Shown here: one piece after another, positions 7,988 through 16,214 of the stretch
How the letters are laid out: each line of letters begins with the position of its first letter
How positions within the stretch are numbered: the first letter of the stretch is position 1
Assembly (NCBI RefSeq): GCF_042646425.1
Contig: NZ_JBHRTR010000049.1
Location: 1 to 54,606 of the forward strand
Origin: Marinibaculum pumilum
Lineage (GTDB): Bacteria; Pseudomonadota; Alphaproteobacteria; Ferrovibrionales; Ferrovibrionaceae
DNA length: 54,606 nucleotides
Direction: 5' to 3'
Position numbers and translations under genes: made by a program
Notes under the pieces: model-generated
Databases searched by the model: none
Seen by the model: the letters and a program-made list of their open reading frames with translations, nothing else
Told to the model about the DNA's origin: nothing

Positions 7988-8712
7988 CCCTGCCCCATCC
8001 CGTTGCCGCGACGAGCGAGCGCAAGATGATACTGAACGGCGAAGTGCTGATGCCCCATCCCTCCGGCGCCATGTGGTGGCCGGACGAGCGCACCGTGATC
8101 TTCGCCGACCTGCATTTCGAGAAGGGCAGCGCGGCCGCCGCCCGCGGCGGCGCCCTGCTGCCGCCCTATGACAGCCGTGCGAACCTGGCGCGGATGGAGG
8201 CGGTGCTGCGCCGCTTCCGCCCCGACCGGGTGATCTGCCTGGGCGACAGCTTCCACGACCGCGCCGCGCCGGACCGGCTGGATGCCGGCGACCTGCACCG
8301 CCTGCGCGCCCTGATGGACGGCTGCGACTGGCTCTGGATCACCGGCAACCACGACCCCGAGGTGCCGCACTGGCTGGGCGGGCGCAGCGCGGCAGAACTG
8401 CGGCTGGGCCGCCTGGTGTTCCGCCACGAGCCGCAGGACGACCCCGCCACCGGGGCGCCGGAGCGCGGCGAGGTGGTCGGCCACTACCACCCCAAGGCGC
8501 GGGTGCAGGTGCGCGGCCGCGCCTTCTCCCGGCGCTGCTTCGCCACCGATGGCGGGCGCCTGGTGATGCCGGCCTTCGGCGCCTATACCGGCGGCCTGGA
8601 CGTTCTGGATCCGGCCTTCCGGTCGGTGCTCGCCGAGGCCTTCCATGCCTGGATGCTCGGCGCGCAGGAGGTTTTCCCGGTGCCCGCGGCCCGCCTCGTG
8701 CCCATTGCCTGA
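7984..8712 (+). CDS. pdeM: Ligase-associated DNA damage response endonuclease PdeM
   Basis: A calcineurin-like metallophosphoesterase of 242 residues. The metal-binding motifs are in order: D42-x-H44 (ADLHFEKG), GD (87-88), GNHD (121-124) and GHYHP (166-170). ADLHFEKG and the coupling to an Lhr-like helicase identify the PdeM subfamily, proposed to act in DNA repair with a ligase, an exonuclease and the helicase. Translation starts at GTG within the stop of the helicase gene. There is an in-frame ATG at codon 15 (MILNGE) which could be an alternative start. It probably forms a two-gene operon with the helicase and is perhaps followed by the DMT transporters. Confidence 0.88.
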   Translation: MTLPHPVAATSERKMILNGEVLMPHPSGAMWWPDERTVIFADLHFEKGSAAAARGGALLPPYDSRANLARMEAVLRRFRPDRVICLGDSFHDRAAPDRLDAGDLHRLRALMDGCDWLWITGNHDPEVPHWLGGRSAAELRLGRLVFRHEPQDDPATGAPERGEVVGHYHPKARVQVRGRAFSRRCFATDGGRLVMPAFGAYTGGLDVLDPAFRSVLAEAFHAWMLGAQEVFPVPAARLVPIA

Positions 8713-8763
8713 CCCGGCCCCTTCGCGAGCGTCCCGCATGAGCGCCCCAAATGAGCGTCCCCA

Positions 8764-9693
8764 TTGAACGTCACTGACGGCGAAGGCTCGCGTCTGGCCG
8801 GAATCCTGGGCGCGCTGGCCGCGCTGCTGATCTGGTCCGGCTTCATCCTGACCACCCGCTGGGGCCTGCGCGGGCCGATCCAGCCGGCCGACATGCTGAT
8901 GCTGCGCTTCGGGGTCAGCGGCCTGATCATGCTGCCCTTCTTCATCCGACGCGGCTTCGCCGGCCTGCGCTTCTGGCAGGTCATGACGATGGCGCTGCTG
9001 GCCGGGGTCGGCTTTTCCTGCCTGTCCTTCTTCACCGGCTTCTCGATGGCGCCGGCGGCCCATGCCGGGGTGCTGCTGCCGGGCATGCTGCCCTTCTTCA
9101 CCTCGATCCTGGGCGCGCTGTTCCTGGGCGAGCGGCTGCGGGGGATGCGGCTGTTCGGCCTGGGGCTGATCTTCGCCGGCATCGCCGCGCTCGGCTGGTC
9201 CAGCATCTCGTCCGACACGCCGGGCCAGTGGATCGGTGATCTCGGCTTCATCGGCGCCAGCCTGTCCTGGTCCATCTTCACCGTGCTGATGCGGCGCTGG
9301 AACGTCAGCCCGGTGAACGCGACGATGCTGATCTGCGTGCCCTCGATGGTGATCTACACGCCGGTCTACCTGGCCTTCCTGCCGGTCCACCTGCACGAAC
9401 TGCCCTGGACCTGGATCGCCTTCTACGGCGTCTATCAGGGCCTGTTCGCGGTGGTGCTGTCGGTGATCGCCTTCGGCATCGCGGTGCGCAATATCGGCGC
9501 CACGGCGGCGGCCAGCATCACCTCCGGCGTGCCCGCCATCGCCACCGTGGCGGCGATCCCGCTGCTGGGCGAGGTGCCGACCCCGGTGACGGCGATCGGC
9601 GTCGCGCTGGCAATCTGCGGCATGCTGGTCTCCGTCCAGGCGGTGCGGCGCGGGCCGGCCGTATCGCTGCGCCACTCCACCGCCGGCGACTGA
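8764..9693 (+). CDS. DMT-superfamily (EamA) permease, copy 1
   Basis: A predicted inner-membrane transporter of the drug/metabolite family with 309 residues, about ten hydrophobic segments and two EamA halves. It starts NVTDGEGSRLAGILGALAA after a TTG start. No in-frame ATG exists near it, so TTG is the best choice. The conserved motif LLIWSGFILTTRWGLRG is followed by PADMLMLRFGVSGLI, typical of EamA. Substrate unknown; metabolite export is the usual role. It is a close paralogue of the next gene, which even repeats the same N-terminal DGEGSR segment, showing a tandem duplication. It lies 51 bases after pdeM. Confidence 0.85.
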   Translation: MNVTDGEGSRLAGILGALAALLIWSGFILTTRWGLRGPIQPADMLMLRFGVSGLIMLPFFIRRGFAGLRFWQVMTMALLAGVGFSCLSFFTGFSMAPAAHAGVLLPGMLPFFTSILGALFLGERLRGMRLFGLGLIFAGIAALGWSSISSDTPGQWIGDLGFIGASLSWSIFTVLMRRWNVSPVNATMLICVPSMVIYTPVYLAFLPVHLHELPWTWIAFYGVYQGLFAVVLSVIAFGIAVRNIGATAAASITSGVPAIATVAAIPLLGEVPTPVTAIGVALAICGMLVSVQAVRRGPAVSLRHSTAGD

Positions 9694-9710
9694 GCGGATC
9701 CCCCGACACC

Positions 9711-10628
9711 GTGACCGTCGCCGACGGAGAGGGCTCGCGCACGATCGGCATCGCCGCCGCCCTGGCCGCGCTGCTGATCTGGTCCGGCTTCATCCTGACC
9801 ACCCGCTACGGCCTGCGCGGGCCGGTGCAGCCCTCCGACATGCTGATGCTGCGCTTCGGCATCAGCGGCCTGATCCTGCTTCCTGTCTTCGTCATGCGCG
9901 GCTTCGCCGGCCTGCGCGCCTGGCAGGTGCTGGTGATGGCGCTGCTGGGGGGCCTGCTCTATTCCAGCCTGTCCTTCGTCGGCTTCGGGCTGGCGCCGGC
10001 GGCGCATGCCGGGGTGCTGCTGCACGGCATGCTGCCCTTCTTCACCGCGATCCTGGGGGCGCTGTTCCTGGCGGAGCGCCTGCGCGGCCTGCGCATCCTG
10101 GGCCTGGGCCTGATCTTCTGCGGCATCGCCGCGCTGGGGATCTCCAGCCTGACCGACGATGCGGGCAGCCTGTGGCTCGGCGACCTGGGCTTCCTGGGCG
10201 CCAGCCTCTCCTGGTCGGTCTTCACCGTGCTGATGCGGCGCTGGAACCTGTCGGCGATCGACGCGACGATGCTGATCTGCGTGCCGTCGATGGTGATCTA
10301 CACGCCGATCTACCTGGCCTTCCTGCCGGTCGGCCTGGGGGAGATGTCCTGGGGCTGGATCGCCTTCTACGGCATCTACCAGGGGGTGCTGGCGGTGGTC
10401 GTCTCCATCGTCGCCTTCGGCACCGCGGTCCGCCATATCGGCGCCACGGCGGCCACCAGCGTGATCGCCGGGGTGCCCGCCATCGCCACCGTGGCGGCGA
10501 TCCCGCTGCTGGACGAGGTGCCGACCCCGGTCACCGCGATCGGCGTCGGCCTGGCGATCTGCGGCATGCTGGTCTCGGTGCATGCGGTGCGCCGCGGGCC
10601 CGCGGTGTCGTTGCGCTACGGCAAGTGA
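9711..10628 (+). CDS. DMT-superfamily (EamA) permease, copy 2
   Basis: A 305-residue paralogue of the preceding permease, 17 bases downstream and starting at GTG in the matching place (TVADGEGSR). Both proteins share long identical stretches such as LAALLIWSGFILTTR, the NATMLICVPSMVIYTP/DATMLICVPSMVIYTP region and the C-terminal EVPTPVTAIGV. Ten hydrophobic helices and two EamA repeats are predicted. The pair may work as separate exporters of related substrates or as a heterodimer; the sequence does not decide. Convergent with the GST gene. Confidence 0.85.
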   Translation: MTVADGEGSRTIGIAAALAALLIWSGFILTTRYGLRGPVQPSDMLMLRFGISGLILLPVFVMRGFAGLRAWQVLVMALLGGLLYSSLSFVGFGLAPAAHAGVLLHGMLPFFTAILGALFLAERLRGLRILGLGLIFCGIAALGISSLTDDAGSLWLGDLGFLGASLSWSVFTVLMRRWNLSAIDATMLICVPSMVIYTPIYLAFLPVGLGEMSWGWIAFYGIYQGVLAVVVSIVAFGTAVRHIGATAATSVIAGVPAIATVAAIPLLDEVPTPVTAIGVGLAICGMLVSVHAVRRGPAVSLRYGK

Positions 10629-10637
10629 AAGCCCTCA

Positions 10638-11449
10638 CTACAGCGACAGCGGCAGTTCCAGATGGTCGCGGTAGATGCGGTCACGGTGGCGCAGCAGGAC
10701 CGGGTCCAGCGCCGCGTCGGTGACCGGGTCGCGGGTTTCGAACGCCGCCCTTGTGCCCGGGTCCATGGCGCAGAGCGCCTCCGGCAATGGGCGGAACAGG
10801 GCCATGAAGGCGGCGCTGTAGATGTCGACGGCGGTCAGGCCGGCGCCCAGATAGTAGCCGGAGCCGTCGGCCGCCTGCGCCCGCAGGCGGGCCGNNNNNN
10901 NNNNNNNNNNNNNNNNNNNNNNNNNNNNNNNNNNNNNNNNNNNNNNNNNNNNNNNNNNNNNNNNNNNNNNNNNGCGGCACCCGCCGCCGGCGTGTAGCCG
11001 TACTTGCGCCCCAGATAGGCGGCGGCCTTGGGGTGGAAGCCGCCGGCGCCCTGCTGGCCGAGATGGATCAGCTGCAGCCGGCGCGACCAGCCCAGGCCCT
11101 GTTCGCCGCAAATCTCGTGCGCCAGGCCGAAGGCCAGCGCGCGCGCGGCCGCATCCGCCGGCAGCAGCGCCGGGTCCGGTGCCAGCCGTTCCGCCAGCAA
11201 GAGGATCTCCGCCCAGCCGGCGCGGGGCGGTTCCTGGGCAAAGACCGCGACCGGGCCGCTGCGGCTGCCGGCCCAGTCCTTCAGCGCCGGATCGTCATAG
11301 GCCAGCCGCACGGCGACCCAGTCGATCCCCTTCACATGCAGGATGCCCTTCGCGGCCTCCCCCCAGGGGCTGGGCACGCCGGGCACAACCACCATCCGCA
11401 GGCCATCGCGGGCGATTGCTTCCGCTGTCGAGACATAGGTGACCGGCAT
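10638..11449 (-). CDS. Glutathione S-transferase-like protein, interrupted by an assembly gap
   Basis: The start (ATG at 11449, AAGGAGAGG ribosome site upstream) begins MPVTYVSTAEAIARDGLRMV and the frame stays open to the N run at 10973. The C-terminal part resumes after the Ns in a different frame and ends DHLELPLSL. It contains the GST C-domain pattern YYLGAGLTAVDIYSAAFMAL (residue count about 60 before the end). The coding span including Ns is 812 bases, two more than a multiple of three, so the true gap length differs from the 79 Ns. This is an assembly artefact rather than proof of a frameshift. The N-terminal thioredoxin-like part is divergent. It follows the amino acid ABC genes on the same strand. 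Confidence 0.72.
10895..10973. other. Assembly gap (79 Ns)
   Basis: A run of 79 undetermined bases within the GST-like gene. The reading frames on the two sides only join if the real gap length leaves remainder 2 when divided by three, for example 77 or 80 bases. Confidence 0.99.
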
Positions 11450-11490
11450 GGCCGTCCTCTCCTTTGCGGCCGGCGCTACAGCCCGGCAAC

Positions 11491-12171
11491 CTAAAGTCCC
11501 GGCACCTGCAGCCGTGCCTCCAGCCGCCGCAGGCCCCAGGTGATCAGGGCGGCGACGGCGACATAGAGGATGGCGGCGGCCAGGTAGACGTCGAACTGGA
11601 AGCTCGAGGCATAGATCGTCCGGGCGACCCCCATCAGGTCGAACAGGGTGATGGTGCTGGCCACCGCCGTGCCCTTCAGCATGTAGATCACCTCGTTGCC
11701 ATAGGCCGGCAGGCCGACCCGCAGCGCCTGCGGCCAGAGCACCAGCCGCACCACCTGCCAGCGGGTGAAGCCCAGCGACCGCCCCGCCTCGATCTGGCCG
11801 CGGGGAATCGCATCCAGCGCCCCGCGCACGATCACCGCGGTATAGGCGCCGGTGTTCAGGGCGAAGGTGATGATGGCGCACCAATAGGCCTCCCGCAGGA
11901 CGGTCCAGAGGCCGAGCTCCCGCAGCTCGCCGCTGAACTGGCCGGCGCCGTAGTAGACCAGGAAGATCTGCGCGATCAGCGGCGTGCCGCGGAAGAAGAA
12001 GGTATAGCCGCGCACCAGCCAGCGCAGCGGCAGCAGCGGGCTGCGCCAGGCCAGCGCGCAGAGCAGGGCGATGATTCCTCCGGCGGCCAGCGCCAGCGCC
12101 AGCAGCTGCAGCGTGAGCCAGAGCCCGCCCAGCAGGCGCGGCAGATGCTCCAGGAGGAAGCCGACCGACAT
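11491..12171 (-). CDS. Polar amino acid ABC transporter permease (HisM/ArtM-like)
   Basis: A 226-residue inner-membrane subunit of a polar amino acid uptake ABC transporter, with about five transmembrane helices. It has the motif FFRGTPLIAQIFLVYYG and the EAA loop IEAGRSLGFTRWQVVRLVLWPQALR, which contacts the ATPase. It lies six bases after the second permease gene and two genes after the binding protein, on one strand, so they form an operon. The usual ATP-binding gene (HisP type) is missing next to it. Substrate (Arg/Lys/His/opine class) is inferred from the binding protein. Confidence 0.88.
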   Translation of the reverse strand: MSVGFLLEHLPRLLGGLWLTLQLLALALAAGGIIALLCALAWRSPLLPLRWLVRGYTFFFRGTPLIAQIFLVYYGAGQFSGELRELGLWTVLREAYWCAIITFALNTGAYTAVIVRGALDAIPRGQIEAGRSLGFTRWQVVRLVLWPQALRVGLPAYGNEVIYMLKGTAVASTITLFDLMGVARTIYASSFQFDVYLAAAILYVAVAALITWGLRRLEARLQVPGL

Positions 12172-12177
12172 CGCCGC

Positions 12178-12891
12178 TCAGGCCCGCCCCGCCTGGCCTG
12201 CCCCGGCGCGGTCGGCACCGGTCCGGCCAGTACCGGTGCGATCGGGCAGGAAGCGCTGCAGCTGCAGGCTGGCCACCGTCAGCACCAGGTAGAGCAGGCA
12301 GGCGGCAAGGTAGAAGGTGAAGGGTTCCCGGCTGGACTGGGAGGCGACGGTGGCGACCCGCAGGATGTCATGCACCGCGATGACCGAGACCAGGGCGGTG
12401 TCCTTCAGCACGATCAGCCAGAGGTTGGTGAGGCCCGGCAGGGCCAGGCGGAGCGCCTGCGGCCCGATCACCTGCAGCAGCACGACACGGCGCGGCAGGG
12501 CCAGCGACGCCGCGCCGTCCCACTGCCCCTTCGGCACGGCATTCCAGGCGCCGCGCAGCACCTCGACCGCGAAGGCCGCGGCGATCAGGCCCAGCGCGAC
12601 GAAGCCGGCGACGAAGGGGCTGAGATCGCCGCCGGTGACCGCCCGGTAGAGGATGCCGCCGCCGAAGAACACCACCAGCACGGCGAGCAGCTCCGGCACG
12701 CCGCGGACCAGGGCGACATAGCCCTGCGCCAGGACCCGCAGCCAGCGCCGGTCGCTGCGGTAGGCGGCGAGCAGGACCAGCCCCAGCCCGCAGCCCAGGA
12801 CGAAGGCGCAGACACCGACCGCCAGGGTGTGGAGCGCGCCCAGCAGGAGGGCGTCGCTCCACCCCAGGACCAGGGCCAGCTGTTCGATCAT
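12178..12891 (-). CDS. Polar amino acid ABC transporter permease (HisQ/ArtQ-like)
   Basis: A 237-residue permease paired with the HisM-like gene. It shows the family motifs LVRGVPELLAVLVVFFGG and the coupling loop DGAASLALPRRVVLLQVIGPQALR, plus around five hydrophobic helices. The C-terminus ends in a low-complexity GTGRTGADRAGAGQAGRA tail, which is unusual and has no known role. It is 47 bases downstream of the binding protein gene and likely in the same transcript. Confidence 0.88.
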   Translation of the reverse strand: MIEQLALVLGWSDALLLGALHTLAVGVCAFVLGCGLGLVLLAAYRSDRRWLRVLAQGYVALVRGVPELLAVLVVFFGGGILYRAVTGGDLSPFVAGFVALGLIAAAFAVEVLRGAWNAVPKGQWDGAASLALPRRVVLLQVIGPQALRLALPGLTNLWLIVLKDTALVSVIAVHDILRVATVASQSSREPFTFYLAACLLYLVLTVASLQLQRFLPDRTGTGRTGADRAGAGQAGRA

Positions 12892-12938
12892 CCGCTATGC
12901 CGGAAGCGGCGGATGCGGCGCGACCGGCGGCCGCCCCC

Positions 12939-13772
12939 TCAGCGGATGCTGAAGGGGAAGTACTTGGCGTTGATCTTCTCGTAGGTGCCGTCGGCGATGA
13001 TCGCCTTCAGGGCGGCGTTGAACTTGTCCTTGAGGGCGGCATCCTCCTTGCGGAGCGCGATGCCGATGCCGGGTCCGAAATACTCCACCGCGGTGATGTC
13101 CTCGCCGACGAACTTCAGGCCCTTCGCCTTGTCGTTGGCCCAGTCGTGCAGCGCCAGCTTGTCGCCCATCACCACGTCGACCCGGCCCGACTGCAGGTCC
13201 AGCACGGCATCGTCCAGGGTGCGGTACTGCTTCTGGTCGGAGTCCGGATGCTTGTCCTCGACATACTTGGCGTGGGTGGCGGCCGCCTGCACGCCGATCG
13301 TCTTGTCCGCCAGGGCGGCGGGCGAGGTGTCGGTCACGCCGCCCTCCTCCAGGGTCAGGAAGGCCGCCGGGCTGCGGTAATAGGGATCGGTGAACAGCAC
13401 CACCTCCTCCCGGTCCGGGGTGATCGACATCGAGGCGATGATGGCGTCGTAGCGGCCGGCGATCAGGGCCGGGATGATGCCGTCCCAGTCCTGCGCGACG
13501 AAGCTGCACTCCACCTTCATCTCGGCGCAGAGGGCATTGGCGATATCGATGTCGAAGCCGGCGAGCTTGCCGTCGTCGGTGGTGTAGTTGAACGGGGCAT
13601 AGGCGCCCTCGGTGCCGATGCGCACCGTCTCCGCATGGGCGTCCGGCGCGCCCATGGCCAGGCCCACGCCGACCGCGGCGAAGGCGAACAGCGCCGCCTC
13701 CAGGAACCCCCGGCGCGAGAAGCCGCCGGCTCGTCCGTGTCCATCCTTGCGTCCACCATTGCGCACGGTCAT
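12939..13772 (-). CDS. Periplasmic amino acid-binding protein with Tat-like signal
   Basis: A 277-residue solute-binding protein of the bacterial extracellular family 3 (HisJ/ArtJ). The N-terminus has a twin-arginine motif, SRRGFL (19-24), then a hydrophobic stretch and a likely cleavage after AHA (47). The mature part starts ETVRIGTEGAYAPFNYTTDDGKLAGFDIDIANALC, which is typical of Arg/Lys/His/opine binders, and has the SMSITPDR element. The start at 13772 has a GGGAGAGG ribosome site, while the frame extends further upstream without one. Export by Tat instead of Sec is uncommon for this family and is inferred from the motif. First gene of the ABC operon. Confidence 0.88.
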   Translation of the reverse strand: MTVRNGGRKDGHGRAGGFSRRGFLEAALFAFAAVGVGLAMGAPDAHAETVRIGTEGAYAPFNYTTDDGKLAGFDIDIANALCAEMKVECSFVAQDWDGIIPALIAGRYDAIIASMSITPDREEVVLFTDPYYRSPAAFLTLEEGGVTDTSPAALADKTIGVQAAATHAKYVEDKHPDSDQKQYRTLDDAVLDLQSGRVDVVMGDKLALHDWANDKAKGLKFVGEDITAVEYFGPGIGIALRKEDAALKDKFNAALKAIIADGTYEKINAKYFPFSIR

Positions 13773-14020
13773 CGCCCTCTCCCTTGGCTGCGCCGGCCCC
13801 CGGGCCCGAAGCCACGGCCGGAAAGAAGAAGTGTCGGAGGGGGCGCAGTCCGCGTCAACCGGTATGCTGCGCTGCAAAAGCGACGGCGGCCGCCCGCCGC
13901 GCCCGGCCTGCGGCGGCGAAGTTGAACCGCCCGCCCGGGCGTCCTACCTTGCGCCGCAGAAAGCCGGCCGCCGCAAGCCAGCGGCAGGCCGGGCAGACGG
14001 TTTGAGGGATCAGGAAGAAC

Positions 14021-14869
14021 ATGCGTTTCGAAGGCACCGAAAGCTATGTGGCGACCGAAGACCTGCGGATCGCCGTGAATGCGGCGATCACCCTGGAGCG
14101 GCCGCTCCTGATCAAGGGCGAGCCCGGCACCGGCAAGACCGTGCTGGCGCAGGAGGTGGCGGCGGCGGTGAACGCGCCGCTGATCACCTGGCACATCAAG
14201 TCGACCAGCAAGGCGCAGCAGGGCCTCTACGAGTACGACGCCGTCTCCCGCCTGCGCGACAGCCAGCTGGGCGACGAGAAGGTGAACGACATCCGCAACT
14301 ACATCGTCCGCGGCAAGCTGTGGGACAGCTTCGTCGCCGACCAGCGGCCGGTGCTGCTGATCGACGAGATCGACAAGGCGGATATCGAGTTCCCGAACGA
14401 CCTGCTGCTCGAGCTCGACCGCATGGAGTTCTACGTCTACGAGACGCAGGAGACAGTGAAGGCGGCGCAGCGGCCGATCGTCATCATCACCTCCAACAAC
14501 GAGAAGGAGCTGCCGGACGCCTTCCTGCGCCGCTGCTTCTTCCACTACATCCAGTTCCCCGACAGGGACACGATGCAAGCGATCATCGATGTCCACTATC
14601 CGGACATCCAGTCGATGCTGGTGCGCGAGGCGCTGAACATCTTCTACGACATCCGCGAGACGCCGGGCCTGAAGAAGAAGCCCTCCACCTCCGAGCTGCT
14701 GGACTGGCTGAAGCTCCTGATGGCGGAGGAGCTGCCGCTGGAGGTGCTGAAGAGCAAGGACCCCAACAAGCTGATCCCGCCGATGGCCGGCGCCCTTCTG
14801 AAGAACGAGCAGGACGTGCACCTGTTCGAGCGCCTGGCCTTCATCGCCAAGCGCGACCGGAAGAACTGA
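14021..14869 (+). CDS. MoxR-family AAA+ ATPase
   Basis: MoxR ATPases are chaperone-like and usually act with VWA-domain proteins in maturing enzyme complexes. The 282-residue protein has Walker A GEPGTGKT (33-40), Walker B VLLIDEIDKA (111-120), sensor 1 VIITSNN (154-160) and an arginine finger region FLRRC (168-172). ATG is at 14021 with AGGAAGAAC upstream. It is followed by a VWA gene 154 bases downstream, with a palindromic repeat between them. This MoxR/VWA pairing resembles CoxD/CoxE-like systems, but no target enzyme gene is beside it. Confidence 0.92.
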   Translation: MRFEGTESYVATEDLRIAVNAAITLERPLLIKGEPGTGKTVLAQEVAAAVNAPLITWHIKSTSKAQQGLYEYDAVSRLRDSQLGDEKVNDIRNYIVRGKLWDSFVADQRPVLLIDEIDKADIEFPNDLLLELDRMEFYVYETQETVKAAQRPIVIITSNNEKELPDAFLRRCFFHYIQFPDRDTMQAIIDVHYPDIQSMLVREALNIFYDIRETPGLKKKPSTSELLDWLKLLMAEELPLEVLKSKDPNKLIPPMAGALLKNEQDVHLFERLAFIAKRDRKN

Positions 14870-14888
14870 CAGCGGCATTCATGCCCGT

Positions 14889-14980
14889 GTCATCCCGGCC
14901 TTGAGCCGGGATCCATTCCGCAAGCGGTGCGGCGCCGCAAGGCCGGCGGAATGGGTCCCCGGGTCAGGCCCGGGGACGAC
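14889..14980. repeat. REP-like interspersed palindromic element, copy 1
   Basis: The two arms are inverted copies of about 35 bases: GTCATCCCGGCC-TTGA-GCCGGGAT-CCATTCCGC on the left, and GCGGAATGG-GTCCCCGGG-TCA-GGCCCGGGGAC on the right. Each arm can itself fold as a hairpin. A second element of the same plan is at 40079-40200. It lies between the MoxR and VWA genes and could reduce read-through or stabilise mRNA. Not an insertion sequence. Confidence 0.75.
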
Positions 14981-15023
14981 GGCAAGCAGTCGACCAGAAA
15001 CCGCCCCCGCAGGAGAGAGCGCC

Positions 15024-16202
15024 ATGTTCGTCAATTTCTTCCTGGAGCTGCGTGCCGCGCAGGTGCCCGCATCCTTGCGGGAATACCTGACCCTGCTGGA
15101 AGCGACGGAGAAGGGCCTCGCCGAATATTCGGTGGAGGATTTCTACTATCTCTCCCGCGCCTGCCTGGTGAAGGACGAGCGCAACCTGGACAAGTTCGAC
15201 CGGGTGTTCGGCAAATGCTTCAACGGGCTGGAGTTCGGTGCCGAGGAGGTGACCGCCGAGATCCCCGAGGAATGGCTCCGCAAGATGGCGGAGAAATACC
15301 TGACCGAGGAGGAGAAGGCGGAGATCGAGGCGCTCGGCGGCTGGGAAAAGCTGATGGAGACGCTGAAGAAGCGGCTCGAGGAGCAGAAGGGCCGGCACCA
15401 GGGCGGCTCGAAGTGGATCGGCACCGCCGGCACCTCCCCCTTCGGCGCCTATGGCTACAACCCGGAAGGCATCCGCATCGGCCAGGACAAGAGCCGCCAC
15501 CGCCGGGCGGTGAAGGTCTGGGACAAGCGGGAATTCAAGAATCTCGACGACAGCGTCGAACTGGGCACCCGCAACATCAAGATGGCGCTGCGGCGCCTGC
15601 GCCAGTTCGCCCGTTCCGGCGCGGACATGGAACTGGACCTGCCCAACACCATCAAGGCCACGGCGAACAATGCCGGCTATCTGGACCTGAAGATGGTGCC
15701 GGAGCGGCACAATGCGGTGAAGGTGCTGATCCTGTTCGATATCGGCGGCTCGATGGACGACCATGTCCGCACCTGCGAGGAGCTGTTCTCCGCCGTCCGC
15801 ACCGAGTTCAAGCACCTGGAATACTACTATTTCCACAACTGCGTGTACGAGAAGCTGTGGAAGGACAACCGCCGCCGCCATGCGGAATTCCTGCCGACCT
15901 GGGACGTGCTGCACACCTATGCCGCCGACTACAAGCTGATCTTCGTGGGCGACGCCTCGATGAGCCCCTACGAGATCGTCTATCCCGGCGGCAGCGTGGA
16001 GCATTGGAACGAGGAGGCCGGGCAGGTCTGGATGGAGCGGATGCTGGGCATCTATTCCAAGGCGGCCTGGATCAACCCGGTGGCGGAGAAGTACTGGGAA
16101 TACACCCCCTCGATCCAGATCATGCGGCAGCTGATGAACGACCGCATGTACCCGCTGACCCTGGAGGGGCTGGACAATGCGATGCGGGAACTGACCCGCT
16201 AG
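15024..16202 (+). CDS. VWA-domain protein (CoxE-like), partner of the MoxR ATPase
   Basis: A 393-residue cytoplasmic protein. The start has a strong ribosome site (AGGAGAGAGCGCC before ATG). Residues 1-125 are helical and acidic/basic (EEWLRKMAEKYLTEEEKAEIEAL), and a von Willebrand A domain follows from about 232. The MIDAS segment reads D239-I-G-G-S243-M, so the first MIDAS Ser of the usual DxSxS is Gly, though the second Ser and a later T/D region (VFVGDASMSP-like, FVGDASMS) remain. Metal binding may differ. It works presumably with the MoxR protein as a metal-insertion or assembly chaperone. It is followed by a secreted protein gene 12 bases later, probably in one operon. Confidence 0.88.
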   Translation: MFVNFFLELRAAQVPASLREYLTLLEATEKGLAEYSVEDFYYLSRACLVKDERNLDKFDRVFGKCFNGLEFGAEEVTAEIPEEWLRKMAEKYLTEEEKAEIEALGGWEKLMETLKKRLEEQKGRHQGGSKWIGTAGTSPFGAYGYNPEGIRIGQDKSRHRRAVKVWDKREFKNLDDSVELGTRNIKMALRRLRQFARSGADMELDLPNTIKATANNAGYLDLKMVPERHNAVKVLILFDIGGSMDDHVRTCEELFSAVRTEFKHLEYYYFHNCVYEKLWKDNRRRHAEFLPTWDVLHTYAADYKLIFVGDASMSPYEIVYPGGSVEHWNEEAGQVWMERMLGIYSKAAWINPVAEKYWEYTPSIQIMRQLMNDRMYPLTLEGLDNAMRELTR

Positions 16203-16214
16203 GGAGCGACGGCC

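Noticed and set aside
7729..9675. A 648-codon open frame on the minus strand
   Set aside because: It is antisense to the helicase end, pdeM and the first EamA gene. The composition is typical of a shadow frame and no domain is recognised.
14889..14980. Insertion sequence ends
   Set aside because: The palindrome has no transposase between or near it, and it recurs as a short element elsewhere; it is REP-like.
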